A stretch of DNA of 39,801 nt, taken from assembly GCA_030446505.1 (NCBI GenBank), contig JAUJND010000055.1, positions 1 through 39,801 on the forward strand. The letters are read 5' to 3'. Below are positions 19,215 through 28,420 of the stretch, in pieces. A model generated the notes under the pieces. It was not told where the DNA came from. It saw nothing but the letters and a program-made list of their open reading frames with translations, and did not search any database. The translations under genes and the position numbers were made by a program. This stretch comes from Chroococcidiopsidaceae cyanobacterium YX2bin18. GTDB lineage: Bacteria > Cyanobacteriota > Cyanobacteriia > Cyanobacteriales > Chroococcidiopsidaceae. Each line of letters opens with the position of its first letter. The stretch's first letter is position 1.

Positions 19215-19359
19215 ATCTGGTGCTGCTGTGAAGAATGAATACGTCAAGAAGAAGGAACTTTGAGGTTTTGGTTCCCCCAAAGTTGGGAGGCTAGGGAAGG
19301 CAACGCCATAAATCTTAAAATTAACTAGTTTGCTTTAATGAGCTAAGAGACAACAAAAT

Positions 19360-20297
19360 CTAAGCCAGGGACATAAGCGCTTCTGTAATTTGCTGAGAGA
19401 TAAAAGGTAAAATTAACTGGTTTTGACTGTGCCTGCCTTCAGTAAAAACTACTAATAAATATGGGCTTTGATTAGGTAACTCTATGTATGCAGCATCATG
19501 GCGAACTTGAGTTGTCCAACCTGCTTTTGACCATAATTGAGCATCTTGGGGTAGTCCGCCGCCTAGAAAACCCGTTACTTGATTTCTGCGGCATTGCTAA
19601 CTCGACTGGGTTGAGACTGCGTTTGATTAACGTCATCATTGCTTGCGATCGCGCTGACGAGCATACTGTTACGCCACCCACTATGCTATGTAGCAACTGT
19701 GCTGTAGCATTTGTCGTTAGCATATTGCGATTTTCCCTTAACTCCCCAAGAATAAGCGTTCTCGCCCATAGGGACCGTCACCCCAGGTTTTTGATTCACA
19801 TTAATAATAGTTTCCATCTCAGACCCACCTAAAGACTTCTGGCGTAGCGATCAATAATATTGCGTTGAGACTTCCAGGTTCCAAGGGGTGCTGGTGATAG
19901 TTCTGGACCGCTGGTAGTTCCGGTAAGCACGTCTACAACTAGGCTAGTAGCGTCATTGCTGGAATCAACAATCATGTCGCGGATGGCTCGTTCTAACTCC
20001 GCTGGTTTGGCACACACCTTTTTCTAGCCATTCGTGTATTGCAACAAGGTAAAAAAGTTTCACTACGCCAGCTGGGTAGATGCGTCACCGCCGCGATAGC
20101 TGAAGCCTCGGACAGGTAGCGTTCCAAAAAGCTTGGGGACTCAGAGCGCCGCCTGTATTAACTGGTACTGGGGGATCATAGACAATCCACGTCAGGGCGA
20201 TTTGATTACGGGTTAGCTGCGGAAATTTTGCCTCTGTTGCTTCTGAAATGCGAGCGCCTAAAGTTTCGATTTGTTCGTCTTTGCGGAAAAATGTCAT
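19360..20297 (-). pseudogene. Class A beta-lactamase-like serine hydrolase, multiply frameshifted
   Basis: The minus strand carries a beta-lactamase/D-Ala-D-Ala-carboxypeptidase-like gene in pieces. The start MTFFRKDEQIETLGARISEA is at 20297, then LTRNQIALTWIVYDPPVPVN. A frame change near 20090 precedes YPAGVVKLF-like sequence, where the SxxK serine would lie. KPAELERAIRDMIVDSSNDAT carries the SSNDAT (SDN-like) loop. GPELSPAPLGTWKSQRNIID, NQKPGVTVPMGENAYSWG, AIASNDDVNQTQ and the end ISQQITEALMSLA (stop at 19360) follow in changing frames. Proteins of this type in cyanobacteria are usually about 310 residues. Four or more indels break it, so it is unlikely to be functional. Confidence 0.82.
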
Positions 20298-21030
20298 AAA
20301 GGAATCCAATCCATGTTGAAATTCTTGTTGTATCTATTGACGAACCTATCTATTGGGTTTTATCTCCTTAGTTAAATTGTGAGATAAAACACACTTATTA
20401 GTCGATTTTGTACAGTTTGAGTACAGGCAAGTATAAGACTATAAGGTATGTACAGTAAGGATTTTAAGTCGGAAAAGCAAGTTAAGAAATTTATCAATTC
20501 ATTAGGAAAAGACAATTAGGCTGAGACACTGTAGGAAGTTACGACGAATTTTTCATGGCATGGGGATTTAAAGCTTGTTTAAGAGCAATGAAACGTAGAT
20601 ATCCCATAGACAAATTTTGAAGTCCCAACCACAGCTAGTCTTATGAAACCAGTGCTGAATACCAACAGATGATCTCCAGTAGCGAGCAGCGCCCTTTGCA
20701 GAGGTAAAGCGATCTGGCAACAAAGACTAGCGGTGGCAAGTTGCCTTAGACCAGACTAAAGGCTTTCGTCCCTCCGCGCACCGCATTATTGGGCTACTGG
20801 TGACTAGAAGCCTTTTTGACCATGTGCAATCTTTACCTGCAGTATTATAGTTAAAAGCTGCTGGGCTACTAGAAACGTTAAGATTCTCGATCATATTCGG
20901 AATTATTAGTAACTTCATACATATGGATAATTAAAACACACTCCGGCTGAATTAGATATAGAAGGGAAACTAGGAAATAGAATCAGCATCACTATTTGCT
21001 GTTTAGTTTGGATTTGTAGCCGAATTAATC
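20298..21030. other. Gene-poor stretch, possible unrecognised remnant
   Basis: No convincing gene is seen. A minus-strand frame around 20560-20730 (including ARYWRSSVGIQHWFHKTSCG) looks faintly like a transposase C terminus, but it has stops around it and no catalytic residues I can place. The hairpin at 20357-20390 is listed separately. Confidence 0.4.
20357..20390. promoter_or_regulatory. Perfect 10-bp inverted repeat upstream of the beta-lactamase-like gene
   Basis: GTTTTATCTC (20357-20366) and GAGATAAAAC (20381-20390) are perfect inverted repeats with a 14-nt gap. They lie 60 bp before the start of the minus-strand serine-hydrolase pseudogene. This could be an operator or a leader hairpin; there is no T-tract. 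Confidence 0.4.
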
Positions 21031-22315
21031 ATGGAAAAAATGAAATCAAAGATTTCGTTGGTATCAAAGATGTGCCTTTAGAGATTAAACAGATTAATAT
21101 CTTGATTGGTCCTCAAGCAACTGGCAAAAGCGTTGTAGCTAAAGCTCCCGTTCTACTTCAAGAGCTTTGTATCCGAAATCGCTAGTGCAGCAGAAAGATC
21201 AAAACATAAAAGGGACTTAGATAAAGGTTTTAAAAGAAGATTTGAGGAATATTTTCCTTCATTTCTTGGGGGAGTGAGAACTTTAGAATTCGTTACTCTA
21301 TCGAGCAAGAGTTTATTGAAGTTTATAAAAATTCAAGAGCTAAGAAAAATTCGCCAAAGATAGTTTTAATCTACTCGGATTTTTACAAGAATGAATTTAC
21401 TGAATTTTCGAACTTATGCAGAGGCAAACTGAAAATTTGCTGAACAAGATATGCGTGTTAGTACTTTATCTCGATATGACATTGTTAGTGATATACGGCG
21501 CTTTTTTTTGCATAAAGTGACTAAGAACTTGATAGAGTTGCAACGTTTCGCAATTGTATATTCCCTGCAGGGCAGATCATTTTTGCTAACCTCAAAAGTA
21601 GCATATTTACCTTCTTGTCTAAGAACAATGCTGTTGATCCATTTCATTGAATTTGGAACTTATTATGAAAATATGAAAAACCCTAATAGCTAGGCAGATT
21701 GCGAAGAAGTATAGATGACAAGCACTTGAATAATGAAATAGCTCTTCTAAATAAAAGAATTCTTTGCGGAAAATATCTTCAAGAAGATGGAGAAGATTAT
21801 CTTGAAATGGATGGAGGCAGGAAGATCAGCATTGCGAATTCTTCGTCTGGGCAACAAGAAACGCTTCCATTAGCTATCATTCTTGGGACAATTGCATTTA
21901 TGAAACCGAAAACAGGTGGAAGTTCAATATATATTGAGGAACCAGAAGCACATATTTTTCCGGCAGCCCAAAGAGATATGATAGAGCTAATTTCTACAGT
22001 CTATAACTCTCGAAAAGATAGCCTTCAGTTTCTAATCAACGCATAGTCCTTATGTTCTAACTGCATTTAATAACCTCCTTCAAGCAGGTTTTTTAGCGAT
22101 TAATGCAACTGAGGAGAAAATGGAAAAAATATCTCGTTGTGTTCCAGCATCAAGGTTTCTCTATCCAAATGAGCTTACTGTGTACTCACTATCAGGTGGT
22201 TATTCTCGATTCTATTCTTGATATTGAAACGGGATTAATAAATACTAACATTATTGACGAGGTATCTAATGAATTAGCAATTCAGTTTGATCACCTTCTT
22301 GACATTGATGCATGA
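21031..22315 (+). pseudogene. AAA (OLD/AAA_21-like) ATPase, multiply frameshifted
   Basis: An ABC/SMC-like AAA ATPase of the kind found in anti-phage systems. The first frame reads IKDFVGIKDVPLEIKQINIL and IGPQATGKSVVAKA (Walker A near 21106-21135). The middle is broken. A long frame at 21699-22046 has the ABC-like signature NSSSGQQETLPLAIILG, then the Walker B IYIEEPEAHIFPAAQRDMIE. FLI..(T)HSPYVLTAFNNLLQAG (D/H-loop region) follows in another frame. The C terminus (ETGLINTNIIDEVSNELA, QFDHLLDIDA) ends at 22315. At least four indels are needed. The stop codon overlaps the next gene's start as ATGA (22312-22315), a mark of translational coupling. It is partner to the nuclease-like gene. Confidence 0.8.
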
Positions 22316-22749
22316 GAGATTTTCAAGACTGTGTGACAGTTAGGAGTGATCTAAATGTCGTTGTTTCCGATCCCAGCAGTCGAAACAATCGCAGTAAGTT
22401 TCGTTTGCACAATCCAAAACGGGCTTCTGTAAAAGTTGTTCAAATTGATGATTGTGTCATTAAAGGAAGGTGTAAGATGTGACTACTTATTTATCTTGCC
22501 GGATGGACAAGAAGTTTATATAGAGCTAAAGGCTCAGATGTTAAACACGCAGTTGAGCAAATTGCTAGATCCATTGATTTATTAGCTTGTAACTGCCAAT
22601 CGGTTATTAAGCTTTGCTTATTGCGAGCACAAGATGTCCAATTAACTCAGCAGAGATACAGCATTTAAAAGAGAAAGTTTAGGCAAAAATATAATGCTCA
22701 ACTAACCATAAAAAACGGAGAAATTACTTATATTTATCATTTAGAATAA
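22312..22749 (+). pseudogene. PD-(D/E)XK nuclease-like partner of the ATPase, frameshifted
   Basis: The start MRDFQDCVTVRSDLNVVVSD at 22312 overlaps the ATPase stop. With frame corrections near 22467, 22530 and 22660, the product reads KFRLHNPKRASVKVVQIDDC, then VRCDYLFILPDGQEVYIELK, then GSDVKHAVEQIARSIDLLA, and ends AQLTIKNGEITYIYHLE at 22749. The acidic Asp in CDYLF, followed about 15 residues later by E-L-K, matches the D...ExK pattern of PD-(D/E)XK nucleases. The length (about 145 residues) is right for a small effector. I do not recognise it as a named family. The catalytic ELK segment lies close to one of the frameshifts, so it is probably dead here. Confidence 0.65.
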
Positions 22750-23299
22750 TTGTTCATAATCTTATTTAGAATATTATAAGTGCCTACGGCTAACTAGAAC
22801 ATCATTAATTGAAGTTGGGTGACTTGATGCTGAATTTTAGTAGACAACCTTGCTGTACTACCTGACCGAAAGACAAAGCAGCCCAACTATTTATAGGGCT
22901 GATGAAGTCTGTCGAAATACCCTGTTCTAGGTGATTAGACAGATTTTGTCTGTCTAACACTCTAATTTAGGTAATTAGACTGAAACTTTGCAGCCTAACC
23001 ATCTTAAATGGGTGATTAGACAGGTGCTTGTATTGTATATTACCCTCACCCAGATGGTAAGAGCTGAAAATCTTATATATTGCAATGTAGAACTTGCAGT
23101 TTCACTAAACCTCATAAAACAACTGTTTCATCAATCGTCTTAGCTATTTGAGTTTGACTTAATATATACTTGCTGTCTATTGAAGCCCAGAAGCTAGGTA
23201 GACGATGTTTTAGGTACAGGGTACTTAAAGAGTATATTGTAGCTTTTTGGTAATGCTAGTGAGCGCTAATGGGATAATTGATTGTCAGCAAGTGTAACT
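22750..23299. other. Gene-free spacer with short direct repeats
   Basis: This 550-bp AT-rich stretch between the ATPase/nuclease pair and the NlpC-like fragment holds three spaced repeats (22929-23024, listed separately). Bases 23237-23299 are similar to 24121-24190, the region upstream of the intact NlpC/P60 gene. No gene is seen. Confidence 0.5.
22929..23024. repeat. Three direct repeats at 40-41-bp spacing
   Basis: GGTGATTAGACAG (from 22930), GGTAATTAGACTG (from 22970) and GGTGATTAGACAG (from 23011) recur at 40- and 41-bp spacing. Partly conserved inter-repeat words follow the first two (TCTAAC/CCTAAC, then TAATTTA/TTAAATG). The unit is too short for CRISPR. Confidence 0.65.
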
Positions 23300-23515
23300 A
23301 TGGTTTCCTTTGAGCAATTACAAGCAAGTGTCGAGTATAAGTGTTTAACTAACCTGAATTTATATGATTCTCCTAAATGCGATCGCTTGGCAACTCAAGC
23401 AGCATCTGGAAGACAGTTGCGTGTTTTAGCACTGGCAGAAAATTGGGCTACCTCTGTCCAGGTATATTTGTGTGAGGATGATTACCCTGGTTGGCTGTCA
23501 CTGTCAAATCCCAAG
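23300..23515 (+). pseudogene. 5' fragment of an NlpC/P60 gene (SH3-like domain only)
   Basis: ATG 23300 begins MVSFEQLQASVEYKCLTNLN, then LYDSPKCDRLATQAASGRQL and PGWLSLS. About 70% of the residues match the N terminus of the intact NlpC/P60 protein at 24276. Homology stops near 23513, where the toxin gene on the other strand begins to read in. Only the bacterial SH3-like domain is left, with no catalytic Cys or His. It is a decayed partial duplicate, and the DNA before it also resembles the intact gene's upstream region. Confidence 0.8.
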
Positions 23516-23850
23516 GTTAGCAAAACCACTTCTTCCAATTGGGAAATTATTTTAGAACTCAGTTGTCCCAGTTTGCGAATCAAACGAGTTTTATCCAGAA
23601 CACGCATCTGAAAACACAGAGCAGTAGAGCCTTCGCTAAGTCCACCATTGCCCCGCTCAATAGTTAAGCATATAGGCAACGCAGCACGGCGTTGGTTGGT
23701 GGTGAGGGGAATAGCAATGGTAGTGGTTGAGAACTGGGAAACTATGTTGTTTTGGAAGACGATGACAGGGCGAACGCCTGCTTGTTCAAAGCCTTGAGTT
23801 GGATTGAGGTCAGCTAGCCAGACTTCACCCCTTTGAAGATGGTTAGTCAT
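23482..23850 (-). CDS. Type II toxin, MazF/PemK family
   Basis: This 122-residue endoribonuclease toxin of the MazF/PemK fold has the classic N-terminal motif RGEVWLADLNPTQGFEQAGV, then RPVIVFQNNIVSQFSTTTIA, and a core AIPLTTNQRRAALPICL. The LDKTRLIRKLGQLSSKIISQ helix closes the fold. It would cleave mRNA when not bound by the antitoxin. The toxin start overlaps the antitoxin end by 4 nt (ATGA), as is usual. The last residues (FDSDSQPG) are encoded by the antisense of the NlpC fragment, so the original stop seems to have been replaced by about eight junction-derived residues. Confidence 0.9.
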   Translation of the reverse strand: MTNHLQRGEVWLADLNPTQGFEQAGVRPVIVFQNNIVSQFSTTTIAIPLTTNQRRAALPICLTIERGNGGLSEGSTALCFQMRVLDKTRLIRKLGQLSSKIISQLEEVVLLTLGFDSDSQPG

Positions 23851-24086
23851 GGTTGATCTTCTTTTTGGAGTATTGCTGTGTAGTCGCTCATGCCTGTTTC
23901 GGCAAGAGCGCGGTCTTCATCCGCAAACTCCGTAAACAGGGTAGCCAGTTGGGTTGGATCGAGGACAACCCGGCGACGATGCTGACTGCGAAACTTCAAA
24001 AAGGCAATAAAGTCAGCAACTTGTTGAAGTTGGTCATGGTCGAGTTGATCTAAATCTTGCTTAAGAGTTTCACTGCTGATTAGCAT
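23847..24086 (-). CDS. Antitoxin of the MazF-type pair (DUF2281-like)
   Basis: This 79-residue protein is encoded directly before the toxin on the same strand. The N-terminal half has the helical motif LDHDQLQQVADFIAFLKFRS, resembling DUF2281-type antitoxins. The C-terminal half (LFTEFADEDRALAETGMSDY) is acidic and probably wraps around the toxin. Antitoxin-first order and a 4-nt overlap allow coupled translation and conditional cooperativity. Both genes are intact in a region where neighbours are broken, as expected if the pair is selectively kept. Confidence 0.85.
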   Translation of the reverse strand: MLISSETLKQDLDQLDHDQLQQVADFIAFLKFRSQHRRRVVLDPTQLATLFTEFADEDRALAETGMSDYTAILQKEDQP

Positions 24087-24275
24087 TGGAAGAAAATAAC
24101 GGTCAGTAGCCTTCCCTATTGTATTGTGGCTTTTTGGTGATTAAGCGTGATCGCTAATCGGATGATTGCAAGCAAGTGTAGCTATTAGCTTTTAAGATGG
24201 TGTTTGCAGTTAAATTCTTTAGATAATTTAACTAGATTAGCAGAAGTGAGTCAGAGTGACCGCTAGTAGCTTACT

Positions 24276-24977
24276 ATGGTTGATTTTGAGCAATTACAAG
24301 CAAGTATTGAGTATCAGTGTCAAAATAACCTGAATTTATATGATTCTCCTTCAGGCGATCGCTTGGCAAGTCAGGCAGCAGCTGGACGACATTTGCGTGT
24401 TTTGTCAGTGCCGGAAAATTCAGCTACTTCTGTCCAGGTTTGTCTATGTGAGGATGGTTATTCTGGTTGGCTGTCACTGACAGATATTAGGGAATTAGAA
24501 ATAGCTACCACTCCCTATCAAGCGATCGTGCTTTCGGAAGCTGAAATTAGCACCCGAATACCCGATGTAATTACATTTACCCAAAAGGCGATGCAAGTGC
24601 CGAACTATTATCTTTGGGGTGGTACAGTAAAACCAAATTACGATTGTTCGGGGTTGATGCAAGCTGCGTTTGCTGAGTGTGGAATTTGGTTGCCACGCGA
24701 CGCTTATCAACAAGAAGCGTTTACTATGTTGATTGCGCTAGAGGATCTGCTACCCGGAGATCTTGTCTTTTTTGGTGTCGAAAAAGCAACTCATGTAGGA
24801 CTGTATTTAGGAGAAGGGCGCTATATTCATAGTTCCGGTCAAGAAATGGGTCGTAATGGCATTGAGATTGATTGCCTTTCGGAACAGGGAGACGAGATCA
24901 GTAAGTCATATTATCGACAACTGCGCTGTTGCGGAAGAGTTGTGAAGAGTTACGAACCGCACAGTAGTTGCGAGTAG
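24276..24977 (+). CDS. NlpC/P60 family cell-wall peptidase with SH3-like domain
   Basis: The 233-residue protein has an N-terminal bacterial SH3-like domain (residues about 5-75, LRVLSVPENSATSVQV, then YSGWLSLTD) and a C-terminal NlpC/P60 domain. The nucleophile Cys lies in PNYDCSGLMQAAFAECGIW and the His in ATHVGLYLGEGRYIHSSG. Cyanobacterial enzymes of this layout are gamma-D-glutamyl-L-meso-diaminopimelate endopeptidases acting on peptidoglycan stem peptides during recycling; that activity is family knowledge. No signal peptide is visible. A divergent 5' copy lies at 23300-23515 beyond the toxin-antitoxin pair. The next gene, the glycosyltransferase, begins 36 bp after its stop. Confidence 0.92.
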   Translation: MVDFEQLQASIEYQCQNNLNLYDSPSGDRLASQAAAGRHLRVLSVPENSATSVQVCLCEDGYSGWLSLTDIRELEIATTPYQAIVLSEAEISTRIPDVITFTQKAMQVPNYYLWGGTVKPNYDCSGLMQAAFAECGIWLPRDAYQQEAFTMLIALEDLLPGDLVFFGVEKATHVGLYLGEGRYIHSSGQEMGRNGIEIDCLSEQGDEISKSYYRQLRCCGRVVKSYEPHSSCE

Positions 24978-25013
24978 AAAGCACGAATTACATATTTTGG
25001 TGTGAGGCACAAA

Positions 25014-26016
25014 TGTTATCTGAACAAGTTGCAAGGCAAAATGGAACTGCTGCTGAGAAGGTCGTAAAAGTTTCTGTAGTCGTTCCCGTCTACAACGAAG
25101 TTGAGAGTTTGCCGCATTTAATTGAGGCGATCGCTACTGCCTTGACCGCAAAAGAATTGAGCTATGAAATTATTTGTGTAGATGATGGTTCTAAAGACGG
25201 CTCAGATGAATTTCTCAAACAACAAGCTCAAACTCGTACAGACTTAAAGGCTGTGCTGCTACGCCGCAATTATGGTCAAACAGCGGCAATGGCAGCTGGG
25301 TTTAACTACTCTCAAGGCAAAGCCATAGTTACTCTAGATGGCGATCTGCAAAATGATCCTGCTGATATTCCCCTACTGCTTGCCAAGTTAGAAGAAGGTT
25401 ATGACTTGGTGAGTGGCTGGCGACAGAAACGCCAGGATGCAGCTTTAACTCGCTTACTTCCTTCCAAGATTGCCAACTGGCTGATTGGGCGAATTACAGA
25501 CGTGAAGTTGCATGATTACGGATGTTCGCTCAAAGCCTATCGCTCAGAACTGGTGGCAGATATGAACTTATACGGCGAGTTGCACCGATTTTTACCAGCT
25601 TTGGCATTTATTGAAGGAGCGAGAATTGCGGAACTGCCAGTACGTCACCATGCACGTCGCTATGGTCAGAGTAAGTATGGATTGTGGCGAACTTTCCGAG
25701 TATTAATGGATTTATTAACAATTTCGTTTATGAAAACTTTTTTTGACACGCCCGATGCACGTATTTGGGCTGTTTGGTCTAATTTCAATTGTTTTAGGAA
25801 CCTTATTGGGACTTTACTTAACTTTCTTAAAACTAGGTTTAGGTCAGAGTATTGGCAATCGCCCTTTGCTGACTTTTGCAGTTCTCCTGTTGGTAACTGG
25901 AGTGCAATGCTGTTTAGTTTTGGGCTGTTGGCGGAATTATTAATGCGTACTTACCATGAGTCCCAAGGTCCCCCATCTATCGTGTGCGAGAGGTCATCGG
26001 AGAAAATATTAAGTAA
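25014..26016 (+). pseudogene. Family 2 glycosyltransferase (GtrB/DPM1-like), 3' frameshifts
   Basis: A GT-A fold transferase that moves sugar to polyprenyl phosphate, seen in lipid-linked sugar synthesis. ATG 25014 is the likely start. Seen: VSVVVPVYNEVESLPHLIEA; the DDGS motif (IICVDDGSKDGSDEF); the catalytic DxD-type GDLQNDPADIP; and DYGCSLKAYRSELV, followed by HHARRYGQSKYGLWRTFRVL, typical of GtrB-like enzymes. The catalytic domain is intact to about residue 245. A shift near 25750 throws off the two C-terminal membrane helices (MHVFGLFGLISIVLGTLLG, then LTFAVLLLVTGVQ), with another near 25908. The tail LAELLMRTYHESQG, then YRVREVIGENIK to TAA 26016, needs a third correction. The protein may still be partly active, as the catalytic domain is whole. 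Confidence 0.9.
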
Positions 26017-26055
26017 AGTAACAAATAGTAAGTACATTAATAATTAAATTGAACC

Positions 26056-27271
26056 TTGAACGTTTTTCATACACTTGATGCCCAACTACGGCGCAACTTG
26101 CAGATTTTATTTGGTGCAGGTCTATTATTTTGGTCTAGTTTAGCTTCATTATTGCCAACACTGCCCCTCTATATTGAGGATGTCGGCGCAACAAGGCAAC
26201 AAATAGGCTTAGTGATGGGCTGTTTCGCGATCGGGCTATTGCTGTTTCGCTCTTTAGTGGGGCGCTTGGCAGATCAACACAGCCGCAAACTTGTTTTACT
26301 AATCGGCATGAGTGTAGTAGCGATCGCACCTTTGGGATACCTGATGGTGCAATCTATTCCACTATTGATGGTAATTCGTGCCTTTCATGGCATTAGTATT
26401 GCCGCTTTTACTACCGGATATAGTGCTTAGTGCAGACATTGCGCCCGCCCAAAAACGCGGTGAAGTAATTGGCTACATGAGCTTGGTAAATCCGATTGGG
26501 ATGGCAGTAGGACCAGCGCTGGGTGGCTTTTTACAGGCTGGAGTCGGTTACACTGCCTTATTTCTTTTATCATCTGGACTAGGGTTTATTGGGCTGTGTG
26601 TGTACTTGCCAAATCATTAATCCGCCAGCTTGTAAACAAACAGATGTTATTTCTAACCAATTTTGGCGACTATTGGGTAGTCCCCGGATTCGGACGCTGA
26701 CTTTGGTACTATTAATGGTTGGTTTGGCTTTCGGAGCATTAAGTACCTTTGCGCCATTGTTTATTAAAGAATCTGGAGTGGATTTGAATGCGGGTTTGTT
26801 CTATACAACCTGCTGCTGTCGCCAGTTTTAGTGTCAGGCTAATTACAGGTCGTGCTAGTGATCGCTATGGTCGCGGTTTATTTATCACTATTAGCCTTAG
26901 CTTGTACACTATAGCGATGCTCATGCTCTGGACAGCTAACAGCGCCGTTACTTTCTTGCTAGCAGCAATGATAGAAGGAGCGGGTGCTGGTATCTTAATT
27001 CCGATGATTGCAGCTATGCTCGCAGATCGTTCATTGCCTCAAGAGCGGGGGCGTTTATTTGGTCTATGTATGGTTGGGTTTGATGTTGGAATTCGCGATC
27101 GCTGGACCTGTTCTCGGTTCTGTTGCCGAACAAGTCGGCTACCGTAATATATTTGGCTTTGCTAGCAGCTTAACTTTCCTAGCAATTATCATCTTCCTCA
27201 CTCAATCTAGTAAGGACATACCCCATTCCCTCCGGTTTGCGCTAGGTAAAGGTCGGGATGTCTATGCCTGA
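26056..27271 (+). pseudogene. Major facilitator superfamily transporter, frameshifted
   Basis: A 12-helix MFS drug/solute transporter split over at least four frames. The start is TTG 26056 (VFHTLDAQLRRNLQILF). Helices 1-4 include the MFS loop motif LVGRLADQHSRKLVLLIG. The frame is lost near 26428 and continues with DIAPAQKRGEVIGYMSL, then VGPALGGFLQAGVGY. It breaks near 26610, continues with FWRLLGSPRIRTLTLVLL, breaks near 26805, then has the second-half motif ITGRASDRYGRGLFITI, and breaks near 27085. The last piece ends GVDVYA-like (FALGKGRDVYA) at 27271. The internal sequence is well conserved, so the breaks are recent or artefactual. The substrate is unknown. Confidence 0.88.
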
Positions 27272-27350
27272 GCAATGGCAGTTAATCTAAAGTAAACTAC
27301 ACTCCGAATTCACTGATTTTTAAAGTATCTTCTACCCATGCTCAGAAAGC

Positions 27351-27389
27351 TTTGAACCTCACACGACTAGAAGTCGCGTGAGGTTCAAA
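27351..27389 (+). terminator. 18-bp hairpin after the MFS gene
   Basis: TTTGAACCTCACACGACT (27351-27368) and AGTCGCGTGAGGTTCAAA (27372-27389) pair with one mismatch around a 3-nt loop. It lies 80 bp past the MFS stop. The T-tract is weak (ATTCTT), so this may be a protective hairpin or repeat rather than an efficient terminator. Confidence 0.5.
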
Positions 27390-27422
27390 TTCTTACCATA
27401 AGTCAGCGCTTAATCACTTCAA

Positions 27423-27602
27423 ATGAAACTCAGTTTAGCTACTGTAGCAATGCTGACAATTATATGTTCAGCTTGTTCATTAGGTATTACAACACTTCCT
27501 CCAAACAAATCTTCGCCAAATCGATATTCTCCAAATCCCGCACATATTTCACGTTTACTAAAAACTAAGCAATGTCCAGGCTGGAGTTTAGACGCGGCCA
27601 TT
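27423..27602 (+). pseudogene. 5' fragment of a pentapeptide-repeat secreted protein, cut by IS1
   Basis: ATG 27423 begins a hydrophobic signal segment (LSLATVAMLTIICSACSLG) whose Cys could be a weak lipobox. Then comes a short linker with HISRLLKTKQCPGW. In cyanobacteria the phrase LL.TK.CPGCDLSGA introduces a pentapeptide-repeat (A-D/N-L-x-x) domain, which is absent here because the IS1-family element starts about 30 bp later. The 3' part is not found on the other side of the element, so the rest of the gene is deleted. Confidence 0.6.
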
Positions 27603-27824
27603 GGTGGTGCGTCAAACTAGTGTGGGATAGGTAACAATGTCGTGCCAATTCCACGAGCGAGTGGTTAATCCTGCCCGTTGTGCTGCTGTGGTTTGGAATC
27701 GGCTATGCCGCCAGAACCAGTTGAAGTAGCTCACCACTAACCGAGTAGTTACTTTCGTCTGTTGCCACACCTTGCTAAACTTGTTCTGCCGTCGTCGGGA
27801 TCGCCATCTTTGAGTTTGTTGTCG

Positions 27825-28240
27825 CATGATGCAGTTGGTTCGTTCTAATCGCTGTATTCTGTCTTTGCCGAAGGGAAGTTGTTCAGACGGTAAAACTCGT
27901 TGATAGCCGCCCCAGTCGTCGGTGTTGAAATGCTTGCAATCAGTTTTGCTGGTGGTGTTGATTACGGTGGTGCTCAATGAACGCATCTGTGTGGAAAGCC
28001 GACGCGGGCAGCCAGAATCAAACCACTGGAACCATGATGCAGTTGGTTCGTTCTAATCGCTGTATTCTGTCTTTGCCGAAGGAAAGTTGTTCAGACGGTA
28101 AAACTCGTTGATAGCCGCCCCAGTCGTCGGTGTTGAAATGCTTGCAATCAGTTTTCCGGGTGGTGTTGATTACGGTGGTGCTCAATGAACGCATCTGTGT
28201 GGAAAGCCGACGCGGGCAGCCAGAATCAAACCACTGGAAC
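27825..28240. repeat. 208-bp tandem duplication inside the IS1 element
   Basis: Bases 27825-28032 repeat at 28033-28240 with few differences (GAAGGGAAG versus GAAGGAAAG; TTTTGCTGG versus TTTTCCGGG). Each unit runs from CATGATGCAGTTGG to CCACTGGAAC and covers part of the InsB frame, so the transposase would carry an internal repeat or a frame change. Confidence 0.92.
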
Positions 28241-28420
28241 TGGCAGGCTTAAACCAATCCCACAATCTCCCACTTCTAGTTCTTGGGTTGAGCAGTGCTT
28301 TTGTTTTTTAAGACAAATGACCACATCTGAGTTGCACTCACTTGCGAAAGTTTCTCCCGCTTGGACTTCGCCGTTATGCACTAATTGTGCTTTTTGACTG
28401 GCAGCGCGAACAATGCTGAC

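Noticed and set aside
20727..20918. 63-codon minus-strand frame
   Set aside because: No start context, no family match, and composition like random sequence; possibly part of an old transposase but not supportable.
22929..23024. Short CRISPR array
   Set aside because: The repeats are about 13 bp on a 40-bp period with partly conserved spacers, and no cas gene is near.
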